Shown: in pieces, positions 16,930 to 26,102 of the stretch
Numbering within the stretch: the stretch's first letter is position 1
Layout: each line of letters begins with the position of its first letter
Source: Planococcus plakortidis
GTDB lineage: Bacteria > Bacillota > Bacilli > Bacillales_A > Planococcaceae
Length of the DNA: 64,000 bases
NCBI RefSeq assembly: GCF_001687605.2
Contig: NZ_CP016539.2
Location: 2,076,501-2,140,500 of the forward strand
Reading direction: 5' to 3'
The notes under the pieces: generated by a model
The model's database searches: none
What the model saw: the letters and a program-made list of their open reading frames with translations, nothing else
What the model was told of the DNA's origin: nothing
Program-made: the position numbers and the translations under genes

Positions 16930-18393
16930 TTATGATCCGAATTTACGCTGCGCTTCGTTTTCCGCTATTTCCTTATCGCTATGCGGATATTTCGTATTTT
17001 CGATAATCTGGTAATCTTCATGGCCTTTGCCGGCCAGGATGATGATATCGCCCGCCTCTGCTTGCTGCACTGCATGGCGCACCGCTTGCTCACGGTCACC
17101 GATGCAGGCGTAGCGGTCGTGCTTCATCCCGGCTGCCAAGTCATTCAAGATGCTGTCATACGGTTCATAGCGCGGGTCGTCTGTCGTCAACACGACGTAA
17201 TCGGCGACCGAGGCTTTCTCGGCCATGATCGGCCGCTTCGTCTTGTCACGGTTCCCTCCTGTCCCGACCAGGAAAATGAGGCGGCCGGTCTTGAAATCCT
17301 CGACAGCCGCTATGGCTTTTTCGATCGCATCCGGTGTATGGGCATAATCGATGAACACCGATACCGGTGCATCGATTTCCGCTTTTTGCATACGGCCTTC
17401 GACAGGGGAAATGGCTTCTAGTGCGGCAATTACCCGCTCGAGCGGGTAATTCTCCGCAGACAATGCCGCTATGGCAGCCAATGCATTATAAACATTGAAA
17501 TGCCCGAGCAATTTCATCGTGACAGGAAATTCCCCATGCGGACAAATGAGCGTAAAGGAAGTGCCTTGTGATTTAAGCTCGATATTCGACGCGCGGAACA
17601 TGGCTTCATTCTCCACTCCATACGTGTAGACAGGGAACGGGGTCATTGCTGCATATTTTTCAGACCATCCGTCGTCAGCGTTCAACACTGCCCGCTTGTT
17701 TTGTGTCAAATCCTGGCCAAGCTGAGAGAACAGCAGCCCTTTGGCATGGCCGTATTCTTCCATCGTTCCGTGGAAATCGAGATGGTCATGCGTCAAGTTC
17801 GTGAAAATCGCGGTATCGAATTCAACGCCGGCAAGGCGCCCCAGAACAAGGCCGTGGGAAGAGACTTCCATTGTCATATGGGAACTGCCCGCTTCCAATG
17901 CACGGCTGATCATTTGCTGGGTGGTCAATGCATCGCTCGTCGTATTCGCCGACGGATGCAATTCGCCGTTCAAATTGAAGCCGATCGTCCCTGTCAAAGC
18001 GGATGTATTCCCGAGCTCCATGAGCATGGCGTGAAGCATGCCGGCGACGCTTGTCTTTCCGTTCGTCCCCGTCACGCCGATCATGTTCAACTTCTGGGAT
18101 GGGTGCCCGTAAAAGCGTGCTGCGAGAATCCCGAGGACCCTTGCCGTGTCGGCTACCGTCACGATAGCTGCCCCTTCTATATCCAGCGGTTTTTGCGCCA
18201 AGATGACCGCCGCACCCTGCTGTACCGCTTGATCGGCGAAATCATGGCCATCGACTGTATAGCCTTCAATGCAGACAAAGAGAGAACCTTGTTCAATCTC
18301 CCTGGAATCCATCGTCATATGTGAAATCGTTTCCGGCAATTCTCCCTTTATGGATGCTATGGGAATATTATGAAATAGTTGCTTGCTGTCCAT
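16930..18393 (-). CDS. murE: UDP-MurNAc-tripeptide synthetase MurE
   Basis: A 487-residue Mur ligase. The ATP loop GVTGTNGKTSV is at residues 106-116, the central-domain motif NLTHDHLDFHG follows, and the C-terminal domain has DDPR at 405-408 and AGKGHEDYQ. MurE adds the third amino acid (meso-diaminopimelate or L-lysine) to UDP-MurNAc-L-Ala-D-Glu in the cytosol. The arginine of the DPR motif is the one that contacts DAP in DAP-type enzymes, where lysine-type staphylococcal enzymes have NPA. The gene is outside a division-wall cluster and 17 bases downstream of an M42 peptidase gene, probably one operon. Enzyme family certain, specificity uncertain. Confidence 0.92.
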   Translation of the reverse strand: MDSKQLFHNIPIASIKGELPETISHMTMDSREIEQGSLFVCIEGYTVDGHDFADQAVQQGAAVILAQKPLDIEGAAIVTVADTARVLGILAARFYGHPSQKLNMIGVTGTNGKTSVAGMLHAMLMELGNTSALTGTIGFNLNGELHPSANTTSDALTTQQMISRALEAGSSHMTMEVSSHGLVLGRLAGVEFDTAIFTNLTHDHLDFHGTMEEYGHAKGLLFSQLGQDLTQNKRAVLNADDGWSEKYAAMTPFPVYTYGVENEAMFRASNIELKSQGTSFTLICPHGEFPVTMKLLGHFNVYNALAAIAALSAENYPLERVIAALEAISPVEGRMQKAEIDAPVSVFIDYAHTPDAIEKAIAAVEDFKTGRLIFLVGTGGNRDKTKRPIMAEKASVADYVVLTTDDPRYEPYDSILNDLAAGMKHDRYACIGDREQAVRHAVQQAEAGDIIILAGKGHEDYQIIENTKYPHSDKEIAENEAQRKFGS

Positions 18394-18410
18394 CTGAAAT
18401 CCTCCTAGTA

Positions 18411-19460
18411 TTATGACCCGAGCGGTGAGTTGATATACGCATGAAGAAGCGCTGCCGTCGCTTTCAATGAATCGGTATGCGTTCGCTCATACGCATGGGA
18501 TGCCTCGATTCCAGGGCCGAACAACGCATGTTTCACGTCTGCGCCCGCCCTGATCGCTGCAGAAGCATCGGATCCATAATACGGGTAAATATCGACTTTG
18601 TAGTCAATATCCCGATCTTTGGCCAATTCGATCAATTGGCGCGTCAACCCGTAATGGTAAGGGCCGCTTGAATCCTTTGCGCAAATGGAAACCGTGAATT
18701 CATCGGAAGCCTGCCCGTCACCGATCGCTCCCATGTCGACAGCAATGTATTCTTCCGTTTCCACCGGAATATTCGAATTTCCGCCATAGCCGATTTCTTC
18801 ATTGTTTGAGATATAGAAATGGGTCGTCTGGGGCAAGGGATCACCGTTTGCCGATTGTTTTGCCAGCTCCAGCAAAAGTGCCGTGCTCGCTTTATCGTCC
18901 AGATGGCGGGATTTGATAAAACCGCTTTCCGTTTTCGTGAAGCGCGGGTCGAAGGAGACGAAATCGCCCACTTCGATGCCTTGCTTGCGGACATCTTCCG
19001 CGGAATCGCATTTCAAATCCAACCGCATTTCCATATTGTCCGCAGAACGTTCCGCTGTTCCGGAATCGCGGTACACATGGACAGTTGTCTGATGGAGCAG
19101 GATCGTGCCGGTGATGGTCCCGCCGCCTGCCGTGTGGATCAGGCAATTCTCGCCTTCGATGGCATTGAACTTGAATCCGCCCACAAGTGACAGTTTCAAA
19201 CGGCCCGACGGCTTGATTTCCTTGACCATCGCTCCGAGCGTATCGACATGCGCCGTGAGCAAGCGGTGGCGCTGATCGTCCTGGCCTTTGATCGTAGCGA
19301 TGACGCCGCCTTTATTGCTGGTTATGTATGGTACATTTGCCCGATCGAAAAAATCCGTCACGAAATCCATCACTTGCATCGTATACCCTGAGGGGCTTGG
19401 GATCTTCACCAGTTTCTCCAAAGTGCTGAGTGTTTCCTCTTCTTTCCAATTAAAATCCAT
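18411..19460 (-). CDS. M42 family metallo-aminopeptidase
   Basis: A 349-residue co-catalytic dinuclear zinc peptidase of the glutamyl-aminopeptidase/FrvX group. Metal ligands and catalytic residues are seen in order: AHVDTLGAM, RHLDDKAS, NNEEIGYGG, VDMGAIGDG and a late histidine in EASHAYERTH. It trims peptides in the cytosol. The ATG at 19460 is preferred over a GTG at 19469 because GGGAG lies eight bases before it. It is the first gene of a probable operon with murE. A link to wall-peptide recycling is imaginable from this pairing but nothing in the sequence shows it. Confidence 0.9.
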   Translation of the reverse strand: MDFNWKEEETLSTLEKLVKIPSPSGYTMQVMDFVTDFFDRANVPYITSNKGGVIATIKGQDDQRHRLLTAHVDTLGAMVKEIKPSGRLKLSLVGGFKFNAIEGENCLIHTAGGGTITGTILLHQTTVHVYRDSGTAERSADNMEMRLDLKCDSAEDVRKQGIEVGDFVSFDPRFTKTESGFIKSRHLDDKASTALLLELAKQSANGDPLPQTTHFYISNNEEIGYGGNSNIPVETEEYIAVDMGAIGDGQASDEFTVSICAKDSSGPYHYGLTRQLIELAKDRDIDYKVDIYPYYGSDASAAIRAGADVKHALFGPGIEASHAYERTHTDSLKATAALLHAYINSPLGS

Positions 19461-19563
19461 TCTAATCACTCCCTGATTTTTTAATCATATCAAAAACAGC
19501 CATTTTCGCACAGCCCCGACTATAGTAAGATGAGTAAGACTCTTAGCAAGATGAGGTGCAATT

Positions 19564-21135
19564 ATGGAACGCTCACTGACAACCCGCAAGCGCAATCAAT
19601 TATTTATCCATCTGTTCGGCTTTGGCAGCCTGTCACATTTGGTGCTGAATTATTTCGTCGACTTCAACGCTTCCATTATAGCGCCGATATTCGGCATGCT
19701 CGCCTACTCGATCCTATTCACCTTACTATATACGAAATTGCCCCCTTCCCGGTTGCGTTTTGCCATATTGTTTGCATTGAATGCCTATATTTTGATACTG
19801 CAATTCGAATCATTGTCGTTTGTTACGGCTGTTTACTTTATCATCCCCATTGTTGCCGCTTCCCTTTATAACGATACCCGGTCCATCATCGCACTTTCGT
19901 TCCTGACCATTATCGAAGTGATCCTTCTAACTTTCGTTTTCGGCCGTTTTCAAACGAGCGGTTCATTGGAATATATCCATGTGTCGATGGTGGTGTTTTT
20001 CAGCCTGATGATGCTACTGACGATTTTGCATAGCTTTTATTTCAGCAATTATTGGCGTCAGCTGGAATTGCGCAATGCGTCGATGGAAAAAGCGCTCACC
20101 TCAAAAGATGGTTATCTCGACTTGTTCTTCCAAGCCGCTAAAGACGCGATTGCCGTCTTCGATTTCGAAGGGCGCATTATCGCGATCAATCCTGCTTTTG
20201 TGCAATTATACGGCTGGACTGCCGATGAATGCCTTGGGAAAGCGCTCCCGCTCTACCCGCCTGAACATGCCGAAGCAGCGGAACTGCGGGCAGAAAAAGT
20301 CCGGCAAGGCGAAAGTTTCACGCTCGAAACGGACGATATCAAAAAAGATGGCACGCGTTTCCCGGCACAGATCACGCTATCCCCCATCTTCGATTCGCAA
20401 GGGCAAGTCATTGCGACATCGGTCATTTCCAGGGACATCAGTTACCGGAAAGAGACCGAGCGGATGCTTCTCCAAACGGAAAAATTGAAGATGGCCGGTG
20501 AGATCGCGGCTGGGGTCGCACATGAAATCCGTAACCCGATGACGGTCATTTCGGGATTTGTCCAAATGATGCATAACGATCCGAATCATCGCTACCCAAG
20601 CTATACATCGTTGATGCAATCGGAACTCGACCGCATCAATTTGATCATCAGCGAATTCCTGATCCTCGCAAAACCGCAAGCTCCTCAAAAGAAAGAAATC
20701 GATATCGGGAAAATTCTCGACGAATGCATATTCCTGTTCGGGCCCGAATTCGTGCTCCATGGCATCTCGGTCGATACAGATGTTTCAGGCCCGTTCGTCG
20801 CTGAGGGCGAAGAGCATCATTTAAAGCAAGTATTCATCAATATATTGAAGAATGCGATCGAAGCAATGGAAGAAGGCGGCTCTTTACGTATTACTGCCAG
20901 TAACAATGAAGGGAAACTGCGCATCCATTTTCAAGATGATGGACCAGGCATTCCGCCCCAATTGGCAGAACGCGTTTTCGAACCGTTCTACACGACAAAA
21001 GCGACAGGTACCGGCCTCGGCTTATTGATTTCACAGAAAATCGCCCAAGAACATGGCGGAAGCTTGACTATCGGCAACATGGAGGAAAAAGGCGCCTGCG
21101 TGATCGTCACTTTGCCGCTATTGACGGAGCAATGA
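19564..21135 (+). CDS. PAS-domain membrane sensor histidine kinase
   Basis: A 523-residue kinase: six hydrophobic segments in residues 10-165, a short coiled linker, a PAS domain (about 180-300, FEGRIIAINPAFVQLYGWT), then HisKA with the phospho-acceptor in AAGVAHEIRNPMTVISGF and a HATPase domain (IKNAIEAM, DDGPGIP, GTGLGL). The layout is like the KinB/KinE type of phosphorelay kinases. No response regulator adjoins, so it is an orphan kinase; its partner may be Spo0F-like or another regulator elsewhere. GAGGTG lies five bases before the start. It is divergent from the M42 gene. Confidence 0.9.
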   Translation: MERSLTTRKRNQLFIHLFGFGSLSHLVLNYFVDFNASIIAPIFGMLAYSILFTLLYTKLPPSRLRFAILFALNAYILILQFESLSFVTAVYFIIPIVAASLYNDTRSIIALSFLTIIEVILLTFVFGRFQTSGSLEYIHVSMVVFFSLMMLLTILHSFYFSNYWRQLELRNASMEKALTSKDGYLDLFFQAAKDAIAVFDFEGRIIAINPAFVQLYGWTADECLGKALPLYPPEHAEAAELRAEKVRQGESFTLETDDIKKDGTRFPAQITLSPIFDSQGQVIATSVISRDISYRKETERMLLQTEKLKMAGEIAAGVAHEIRNPMTVISGFVQMMHNDPNHRYPSYTSLMQSELDRINLIISEFLILAKPQAPQKKEIDIGKILDECIFLFGPEFVLHGISVDTDVSGPFVAEGEEHHLKQVFINILKNAIEAMEEGGSLRITASNNEGKLRIHFQDDGPGIPPQLAERVFEPFYTTKATGTGLGLLISQKIAQEHGGSLTIGNMEEKGACVIVTLPLLTEQ

Positions 21136-21142
21136 AACCCTA

Positions 21143-21182
21143 AAAAACCTCCCGCCGATTTTAAGGGCGGGAGGTTTTTTAG
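21143..21182. terminator. Bidirectional terminator between the kinase and a PepSY gene
   Basis: AAAACCTCCCGCC/GGCGGGAGGTTTT near-perfect stem between convergent genes with A and T runs on both sides. Confidence 0.9.
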
Positions 21183-21191
21183 AGTTACACA

Positions 21192-21674
21192 TTAATCATC
21201 ATCGTTGTCGTCATCGTCGTCGTAGTCATCGTGGTCATTATCGTCATTGTGGTTGTCATCATCGGATTCTACTGACACTACGGTCCCATCCGCTGCATCC
21301 ACAATGACATCGTAATCGGTTTTTCTATCTTCAAGCTCCACTTCGTAATACGCCCAGCCATCTTCCTTTTCAAGCTCGACATCATCAATTTTTCCCGGAG
21401 CTGCACTTTTTGCTGCTTCGATAGCTTGTTGTTTGCCGATCAACTGCTGTCCATTGCCCGTAGATTGTTGTTCGATTGGGGCAACTTGCGCTGTTTCGGA
21501 TTCAGATGCAGCTCCCGTGTTTAAATTTCCCGTCCCGTTGTTGGACGATGCCCCATCTTGGAAGTTTTGTACCGCTGGCGCAGTATTTTGCAAGGAATCA
21601 TTAGAATCTGCGAGCACAATTCCGCCAAACGCCAAAATACCTGCTGCTGCTGAAACATAGATTAGTTTTTTCAC
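21192..21674 (-). CDS. Secreted PepSY-domain protein with Asp/Asn/His tail
   Basis: A 160-residue exported protein: signal peptide at residues 1-22 (cleavage after VLA-DS), an S/N/Q/A-rich linker, one PepSY domain (about 78-135: AIEAAKSAAPGKIDDVELEKED then DYDVIVDAADGTVVSVE) and a last 23 residues made almost only of D, N and H. PepSY domains bind or inhibit extracellular proteases or sense the envelope. The acidic-histidine tail looks metal-binding. Its position beside a YkoGH-like two-component system and a second PepSY protein matches the ykoGHIJ group of B. subtilis. A 190-base gap with a hairpin separates it from that operon. Confidence 0.85.
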   Translation of the reverse strand: MKKLIYVSAAAGILAFGGIVLADSNDSLQNTAPAVQNFQDGASSNNGTGNLNTGAASESETAQVAPIEQQSTGNGQQLIGKQQAIEAAKSAAPGKIDDVELEKEDGWAYYEVELEDRKTDYDVIVDAADGTVVSVESDDDNHNDDNDHDDYDDDDDNDDD

Positions 21675-21787
21675 TTTAATCTCCTCCTGTCTTGTGGTTA
21701 CTATGAATATAACCAGCGAAGCTTAAACTGCGCTTAGACGAAGATGAGAAATTCATGAGACCGGAAACATTCAGCAAAGTCGATAAA

Positions 21788-21848
21788 AAACCGTTTTCAT
21801 GGAATCGGGCTGATGGCAAATCAGCTGTGGCTCCATGAAAACGGTATT
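21788..21848 (-). terminator. Terminator of the two-component/PepSY operon
   Basis: Long stem ACCGTTTTCATGGA/TCCATGAAAACGGT with an inner GCTGA/TCAGC stem, followed by TTTTTTA on the minus strand. Confidence 0.85.
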
Positions 21849-21864
21849 CACTCATTCATTCTTC

Positions 21865-22575
21865 TCAATCATCCCACTCGACTGTCATCGTCTCTCCACG
21901 AATGGCGTGAATTTGAATGGTCGCTTCCCGATCGGATGCATTATCATCCATTTCAACCAAATAATAGCCGCCGTCTGTCGTCTGGACAAATTCGACATCA
22001 TCGACTATTCCATCCAAAGTCTCTTTGGCGATAGCGATTGCTGCATTCTGGCTGATGATGCGTTCTGGTTCTGGTTGCGCTGTATCCGGTTCAGGCTCAG
22101 CCTGGGTTTCCAGCGCTTCTGTTTGGACATCCATTACTTCCCCGGTCTCTGCGGAAATGAACAGGATTTTCCGTTCCGTCTCACTGTGGATTTCCACTTC
22201 GTAACGATTATCCGATTCTATATATTGGATTTCTTTCATTTCCCCTTGCTCCGCTGCTGCGGCCGCTTCGCGTGCTTGTTCTTCAGAAAGTGCTTTTGCA
22301 GGGCCGGTTTTCTCCAGCAACTCAAGCGACTCGACCTGTCCATCGGCACGGTTGATCGCCGCTAAATATGTTCCATCATCTCTTTTAAATTCGATCTGGT
22401 AAAACCCTTCTGTCTCAGTTGCATTTTCAATCGCACCGCCGTAAAGCTGTTCAATCGTTTGAGCCGCTTCATCCATTGTCACGGAATCAGCCGCCGTTCT
22501 TGGAAACAGGAAAAAAGCAAGTGCCGTGATGGAAAATACCATGATGACGATTCCGATAGCCCACCATTTCCGCAT
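21865..22575 (-). CDS. Membrane-anchored protein with PepSY repeats (YkoI-like)
   Basis: A 236-residue protein with one N-terminal membrane helix (residues 3-25), then about three PepSY-like repeats (near 33-85, 90-150 and 170-236) separated by an E/P-rich linker, all expected outside the membrane. It is third in an operon with a response regulator and a kinase and is likely a periplasmic-side modulator of that kinase or of proteases. The start at 22575 is chosen because GGAGG sits seven bases before it; an ATG two codons earlier overlaps the kinase stop and is too close to the ribosome site. Confidence 0.8.
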   Translation of the reverse strand: MRKWWAIGIVIMVFSITALAFFLFPRTAADSVTMDEAAQTIEQLYGGAIENATETEGFYQIEFKRDDGTYLAAINRADGQVESLELLEKTGPAKALSEEQAREAAAAAEQGEMKEIQYIESDNRYEVEIHSETERKILFISAETGEVMDVQTEALETQAEPEPDTAQPEPERIISQNAAIAIAKETLDGIVDDVEFVQTTDGGYYLVEMDDNASDREATIQIHAIRGETMTVEWDD

Positions 22576-22577
22576 GA

Positions 22578-23948
22578 TCATCCCTCCTGTCCTGATTGTA
22601 ACTCCTCAACATTAAAATCCCCTGAGAAAACGATCGTTACCGTCGTGCCCAATTGTTCAATGCTGTCGATTTCGAGACGCAGGTGAAGTGAATCAGCCAA
22701 TTCCTTGGCGAGCGAAAGGCCAAGCCCAAATCCGCCGGTCTCGCGGCTTCTCGCTTTGTCGACGCGGTAAAACCGTTCGAATACATGCGGCAGCGAATCT
22801 TTCGGGATGCCGACGCCGTAATCGCGGATTTTGATATATACTGAACCGTCCTTCCCGGCTTCCATATCAATGCTGTCTTCGCTATACTTGCGGGCATTGT
22901 CCAGCAGAATATACAGCAATTGCTTGAGTTGCTGGACATCGGTTTCGACGATCAGCGGCTGCGGTGACTGCAGGCGGAACTCCCTGTCATAGGAAGCGTT
23001 CATTGCCGTCATGACTTGGCGGAGCACCGGTTCAAGATCGATTTTCTGCCAATCCATCTGGGCTTGGCTGCGCCGTGCGATATGCAATAATTGTTCAATC
23101 AGCTGGCGCATTCGTTCCGTTTCGTTGCGTATCGCCGTCAAGGCTTCTTCTTGCAGCGCCGGGTCTTGCGAACCCCTGCGCTGCAATAAATCGGCATAGC
23201 TTGAAATGACCGTCAGCGGTGTTTTCAGTTCATGGGAGGCATTCGAAACGAACTCTTCCTGTTTACGGTAGTTTTCCTCCAATAACCCGATCATTTCATT
23301 GAATGTGACGCCCATTTGGCTCAACTCATCCTGCGATTCTCCCGTTACCGGCAACTTCTCGAAAGAACCATCGCGCTGGATGCGGCGCATGGTCCCGGTT
23401 AGCCCTTCGATCGGGCGGGTCAACACGCGCCCGAGCAAGGCACTCGACAGGAAAATCGGGATCATCGAAAGCATCGTTACAGAAATGAGAACTAAGCGCA
23501 AAGTCGCGAGGTTTGCGGTCACTTCCTGGAGCGATTGGGCGACAATCAACTCCACCACTTCACCGCCCGGCCAGATCACAGGCGCCGTGACGTAGGCAAA
23601 TTGCTCGCCTTCAACAGCCATTCTTCCCGAAGCACCTTTGACATCATTGGGAAATTCTACACTGACGGATGGATCCTGGATAATTGTATTCAGCAAGCCG
23701 CTGCTTCGGTCTTTCTCCTTAATCAAGCCGTCGACCGGCACATAGGCGCGCAAGATATTATCCGGCGATTCTTCTGTACTATTGGCATTGAAGGTCGCGA
23801 CCATCACTTCCACTTCCGACTCCAGCCGTTCGACTTCCGTTTCATACGCCAGGCTACTGAAGGAATAATAAATGACAACGGCCAACACCAACAGCACGAA
23901 AAACATCAAAAGGGTCGAAGACAGATGGATCTTATGCTTGAGCTTCAT
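22578..23948 (-). CDS. ykoH: Two-component sensor histidine kinase (YkoH-like)
   Basis: A 456-residue kinase with TM helices near residues 10-32 and 148-170 enclosing an extracellular sensor region, a HAMP domain, HisKA (SNASHELKTPLTVISSYADL) and a HATPase domain (LDNARKY, DYGVGIP, GFGLGLSLAK). Its start overlaps the response-regulator gene by 17 bases, so the pair is co-expressed. With a PepSY gene next to it, the arrangement is that of B. subtilis ykoG-ykoH-ykoI, a system whose signal is not known to me. Assignment to a two-component kinase is certain; orthology to YkoH is likely. Confidence 0.9.
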   Translation of the reverse strand: MKLKHKIHLSSTLLMFFVLLVLAVVIYYSFSSLAYETEVERLESEVEVMVATFNANSTEESPDNILRAYVPVDGLIKEKDRSSGLLNTIIQDPSVSVEFPNDVKGASGRMAVEGEQFAYVTAPVIWPGGEVVELIVAQSLQEVTANLATLRLVLISVTMLSMIPIFLSSALLGRVLTRPIEGLTGTMRRIQRDGSFEKLPVTGESQDELSQMGVTFNEMIGLLEENYRKQEEFVSNASHELKTPLTVISSYADLLQRRGSQDPALQEEALTAIRNETERMRQLIEQLLHIARRSQAQMDWQKIDLEPVLRQVMTAMNASYDREFRLQSPQPLIVETDVQQLKQLLYILLDNARKYSEDSIDMEAGKDGSVYIKIRDYGVGIPKDSLPHVFERFYRVDKARSRETGGFGLGLSLAKELADSLHLRLEIDSIEQLGTTVTIVFSGDFNVEELQSGQEG

Positions 23949-24627
23949 GCGGTTGCTCCTTCAAGACGTAGCCGACGCCGCGAACCGTTTGCAAATAAGT
24001 GGCATCTTCGCCGAAATCGATTTTCTTCCGCAAATAGCGGATATAGACATCGATGACATTCGTGTCGCCGTAATAATCATAGCCCCATACCGCATTCAAC
24101 AATTGTTCGCGGCCCAGTACTTGTTTCGGGTGGCGCATCAAGTACAAGAGCAAATCGAATTCACGGGGCGTCAACTCGATTTGCCGCCCCGCCCTCTCCA
24201 CTTCCCTCGTGCTTTCATTAAGTGTAAGGTCTTCAAAACGGTGCAAATGTTCATCAACTGGTTTTTTCATCCTCAGATTGGCACGGATTCTGGCAAGCAG
24301 CTCCTCGATTTCAAACGGCTTTGTCACATAGTCATTTGCGCCAAGGTCCAGCCCGGCCACTTTGTCTTTGACATCGTTTTTTGCGGTCAGCAGAATGACC
24401 GGCAACGTGGTATCCGACGCACGGATCCGCTTCAGGACATCGAGGCCATGGATTTCCGGCAGCATCAGATCGAGCAGCACCAGATCCCACTCCTGTTCCC
24501 TGAACTGGATCAAGGCTTCCGAACCCGTCAAAGCGACTGTTGTCTCATAACCCTCGAATTTCAGCTCCAGCTCCAAGACACGGGCGATGCTTTTTTCATC
24601 TTCCACTATCAATATGCGCTCTGTCAT
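23932..24627 (-). CDS. ykoG: OmpR family response regulator (YkoG-like)
   Basis: A 231-residue regulator: receiver domain with acidic pocket ED at 9-10, phospho-acceptor Asp53 (LLDLMLPEI), conserved K in LLTAKNDV, then an OmpR/PhoB winged helix (LTPREFDLLLYLMRHP, VIDVYIRYLRKKI, TVRGVGYVL). The start at 24627 has AAAGGGGG seven bases upstream; an ATG nine codons earlier lacks any ribosome site. First gene of an operon with the kinase and the PepSY protein. Direct repeats it might bind were not identified. Confidence 0.92.
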   Translation of the reverse strand: MTERILIVEDEKSIARVLELELKFEGYETTVALTGSEALIQFREQEWDLVLLDLMLPEIHGLDVLKRIRASDTTLPVILLTAKNDVKDKVAGLDLGANDYVTKPFEIEELLARIRANLRMKKPVDEHLHRFEDLTLNESTREVERAGRQIELTPREFDLLLYLMRHPKQVLGREQLLNAVWGYDYYGDTNVIDVYIRYLRKKIDFGEDATYLQTVRGVGYVLKEQPHEAQA

Positions 24628-24670
24628 TTTCGCGCCCCCTTTTTTCTTAATCATAGCAGGTCTAAAAAGA

Positions 24671-24694
24671 AAAAAGCGACCTAAAGGCCGCTTT
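24671..24694 (-). terminator. Terminator after the aldehyde dehydrogenase gene
   Basis: AAAGCGGCC/GGTCGCTTT stem, four-base loop, TTTTTTC on the minus strand, starting one base after the restored stop codon. Its position supports the longer frame-corrected gene. Confidence 0.8.
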
Positions 24695-26082
24695 CTACTT
24701 CAACACTGTCCGGATCCATTTCGCCCGGTTTTTGTATGGGGGATATGTCAGGTTGGTCGCCAATTTCGTGGACTTCCTGACGATGGACTTGGCATGCGTA
24801 AAAGTTTCAAAACTGGTTTTGCCGTGATAGGAGTTCATGCCGGATGGCCCGACGCCGCCAAAAGGCAAGTAGACGCTGCCGACATGCGAGACAGTGTCAT
24901 TGATGCAGCCGCCCCGAATGGCAATTGGTCCAGGAAGAACCGGATCGCCCGGTCGTTTTCGGAGAACAGGTAGGCGGCAAGCGGCTTCGGCAAACGCCGG
25001 ATGTCCCGCAGCAATTGTGGCAAATCATTATAGGCAATGATCGGCAACACAGGCCCGAACAATTCATCTTCCATCGACGGGCTGTCCCAGCCGATATTAT
25101 CCAGCAAGGTCGGTTCGATATAACGGTCTTCGCGGTCAACATCCCCGCCAAAGACGATATGGGCTTTTTCCTTTTCAATGATTTCCGCCAGGCGGCCATG
25201 ATGCTTTTCATTGACGATGCGGCCGTAGTCCGGGCTGTCCTGGGCATTGTCGCCGTAGAACTTGCGGATGGTCTGGATAAGGATGTTCATGAATTCGTCT
25301 TTCACCGACTCATGTACGCAAAGATAATCGGGCGCCACGCAAGTTTGCCCGGTATTCATGAATTTGCCCCAGGCAATCCGTTTTGCGGCAAGCTCCAGGT
25401 TAGCCGTCTGGTCGACGATAGCGGGGCTTTTGCCGCCAAGTTCCAAAGTGATCGGGGTCAGCCGTTCGGATGCCGCTTTCATGACCACTTTCCCGACCGG
25501 TACGCTGCCCGTGAAGAAAATATAATCAAATGACGCATGGATGAGCGCCGTCACTTCCTCGCGTTCGCCTTCGACCACCCTCACGTAATGTGGCTGGAAG
25601 CTACTTTCCAACACGGTACGGATGATGCGCGCGACGTTCGGTGTCGCTTCGGACGGTTTGACGATAGCACAATTGCCGGAAGCCAATGCTCCGATAAGCG
25701 GCTCCATGACCAATTGGAACGGGTAATTAAACGGGCCGATGACGAGTACGGATCCGTAGGGTTCACGGATGATGAAGCTTTTGGCAGGCTGCAGGTGGAT
25801 TGGCGTCTTTACTTGTTCCGGCTTCATCCACTCTTCCAGATGCTTCGCCATATAGCCGATGCTATCGAGCACAAACCCTACTTCCGTGGCGTATCCTTCA
25901 AACTCGCTTTTTCCAAGGTCCAATTGCAGCGCTTCGATAATGTCATCCTCATGAGCTTGGATCGCCGACTTCAGGCGTTGAAGCTGGGCAATGCGGAAAT
26001 CCGCCGATTTTGTCACGCCTGTAAAATAATAACCTCGTTGGTCGGCTATCATATCCTCTACTTCATTGGCAGTAAAATTCAT
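24695..26082 (-). pseudogene. Aldehyde dehydrogenase (class 3-like), single frameshift
   Basis: The frame from 26082 encodes an ALDH with NAD-site segment GPFNYPFQLVMEPLIGAL, general base E214 (LELGGKSP) and nucleophile C248 (NTGQTCVAP). Near 24912-24915 it leaves the family pattern: QLPFG is followed by nonsense ending at 24835. Adding one G to the four-G run restores PFGGGCINDTVSHVGSVYLP and continues to a TAG at 24697-24695, giving 462 residues, the normal length, with the terminator directly after. The enzyme would oxidise fatty or aromatic aldehydes. It lies 20 bases behind a Gfo/Idh gene. Real frameshift or base-calling error cannot be told apart here. Confidence 0.88.
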
Positions 26083-26102
26083 CGTTTAATCCCTCCTATA
26101 GT

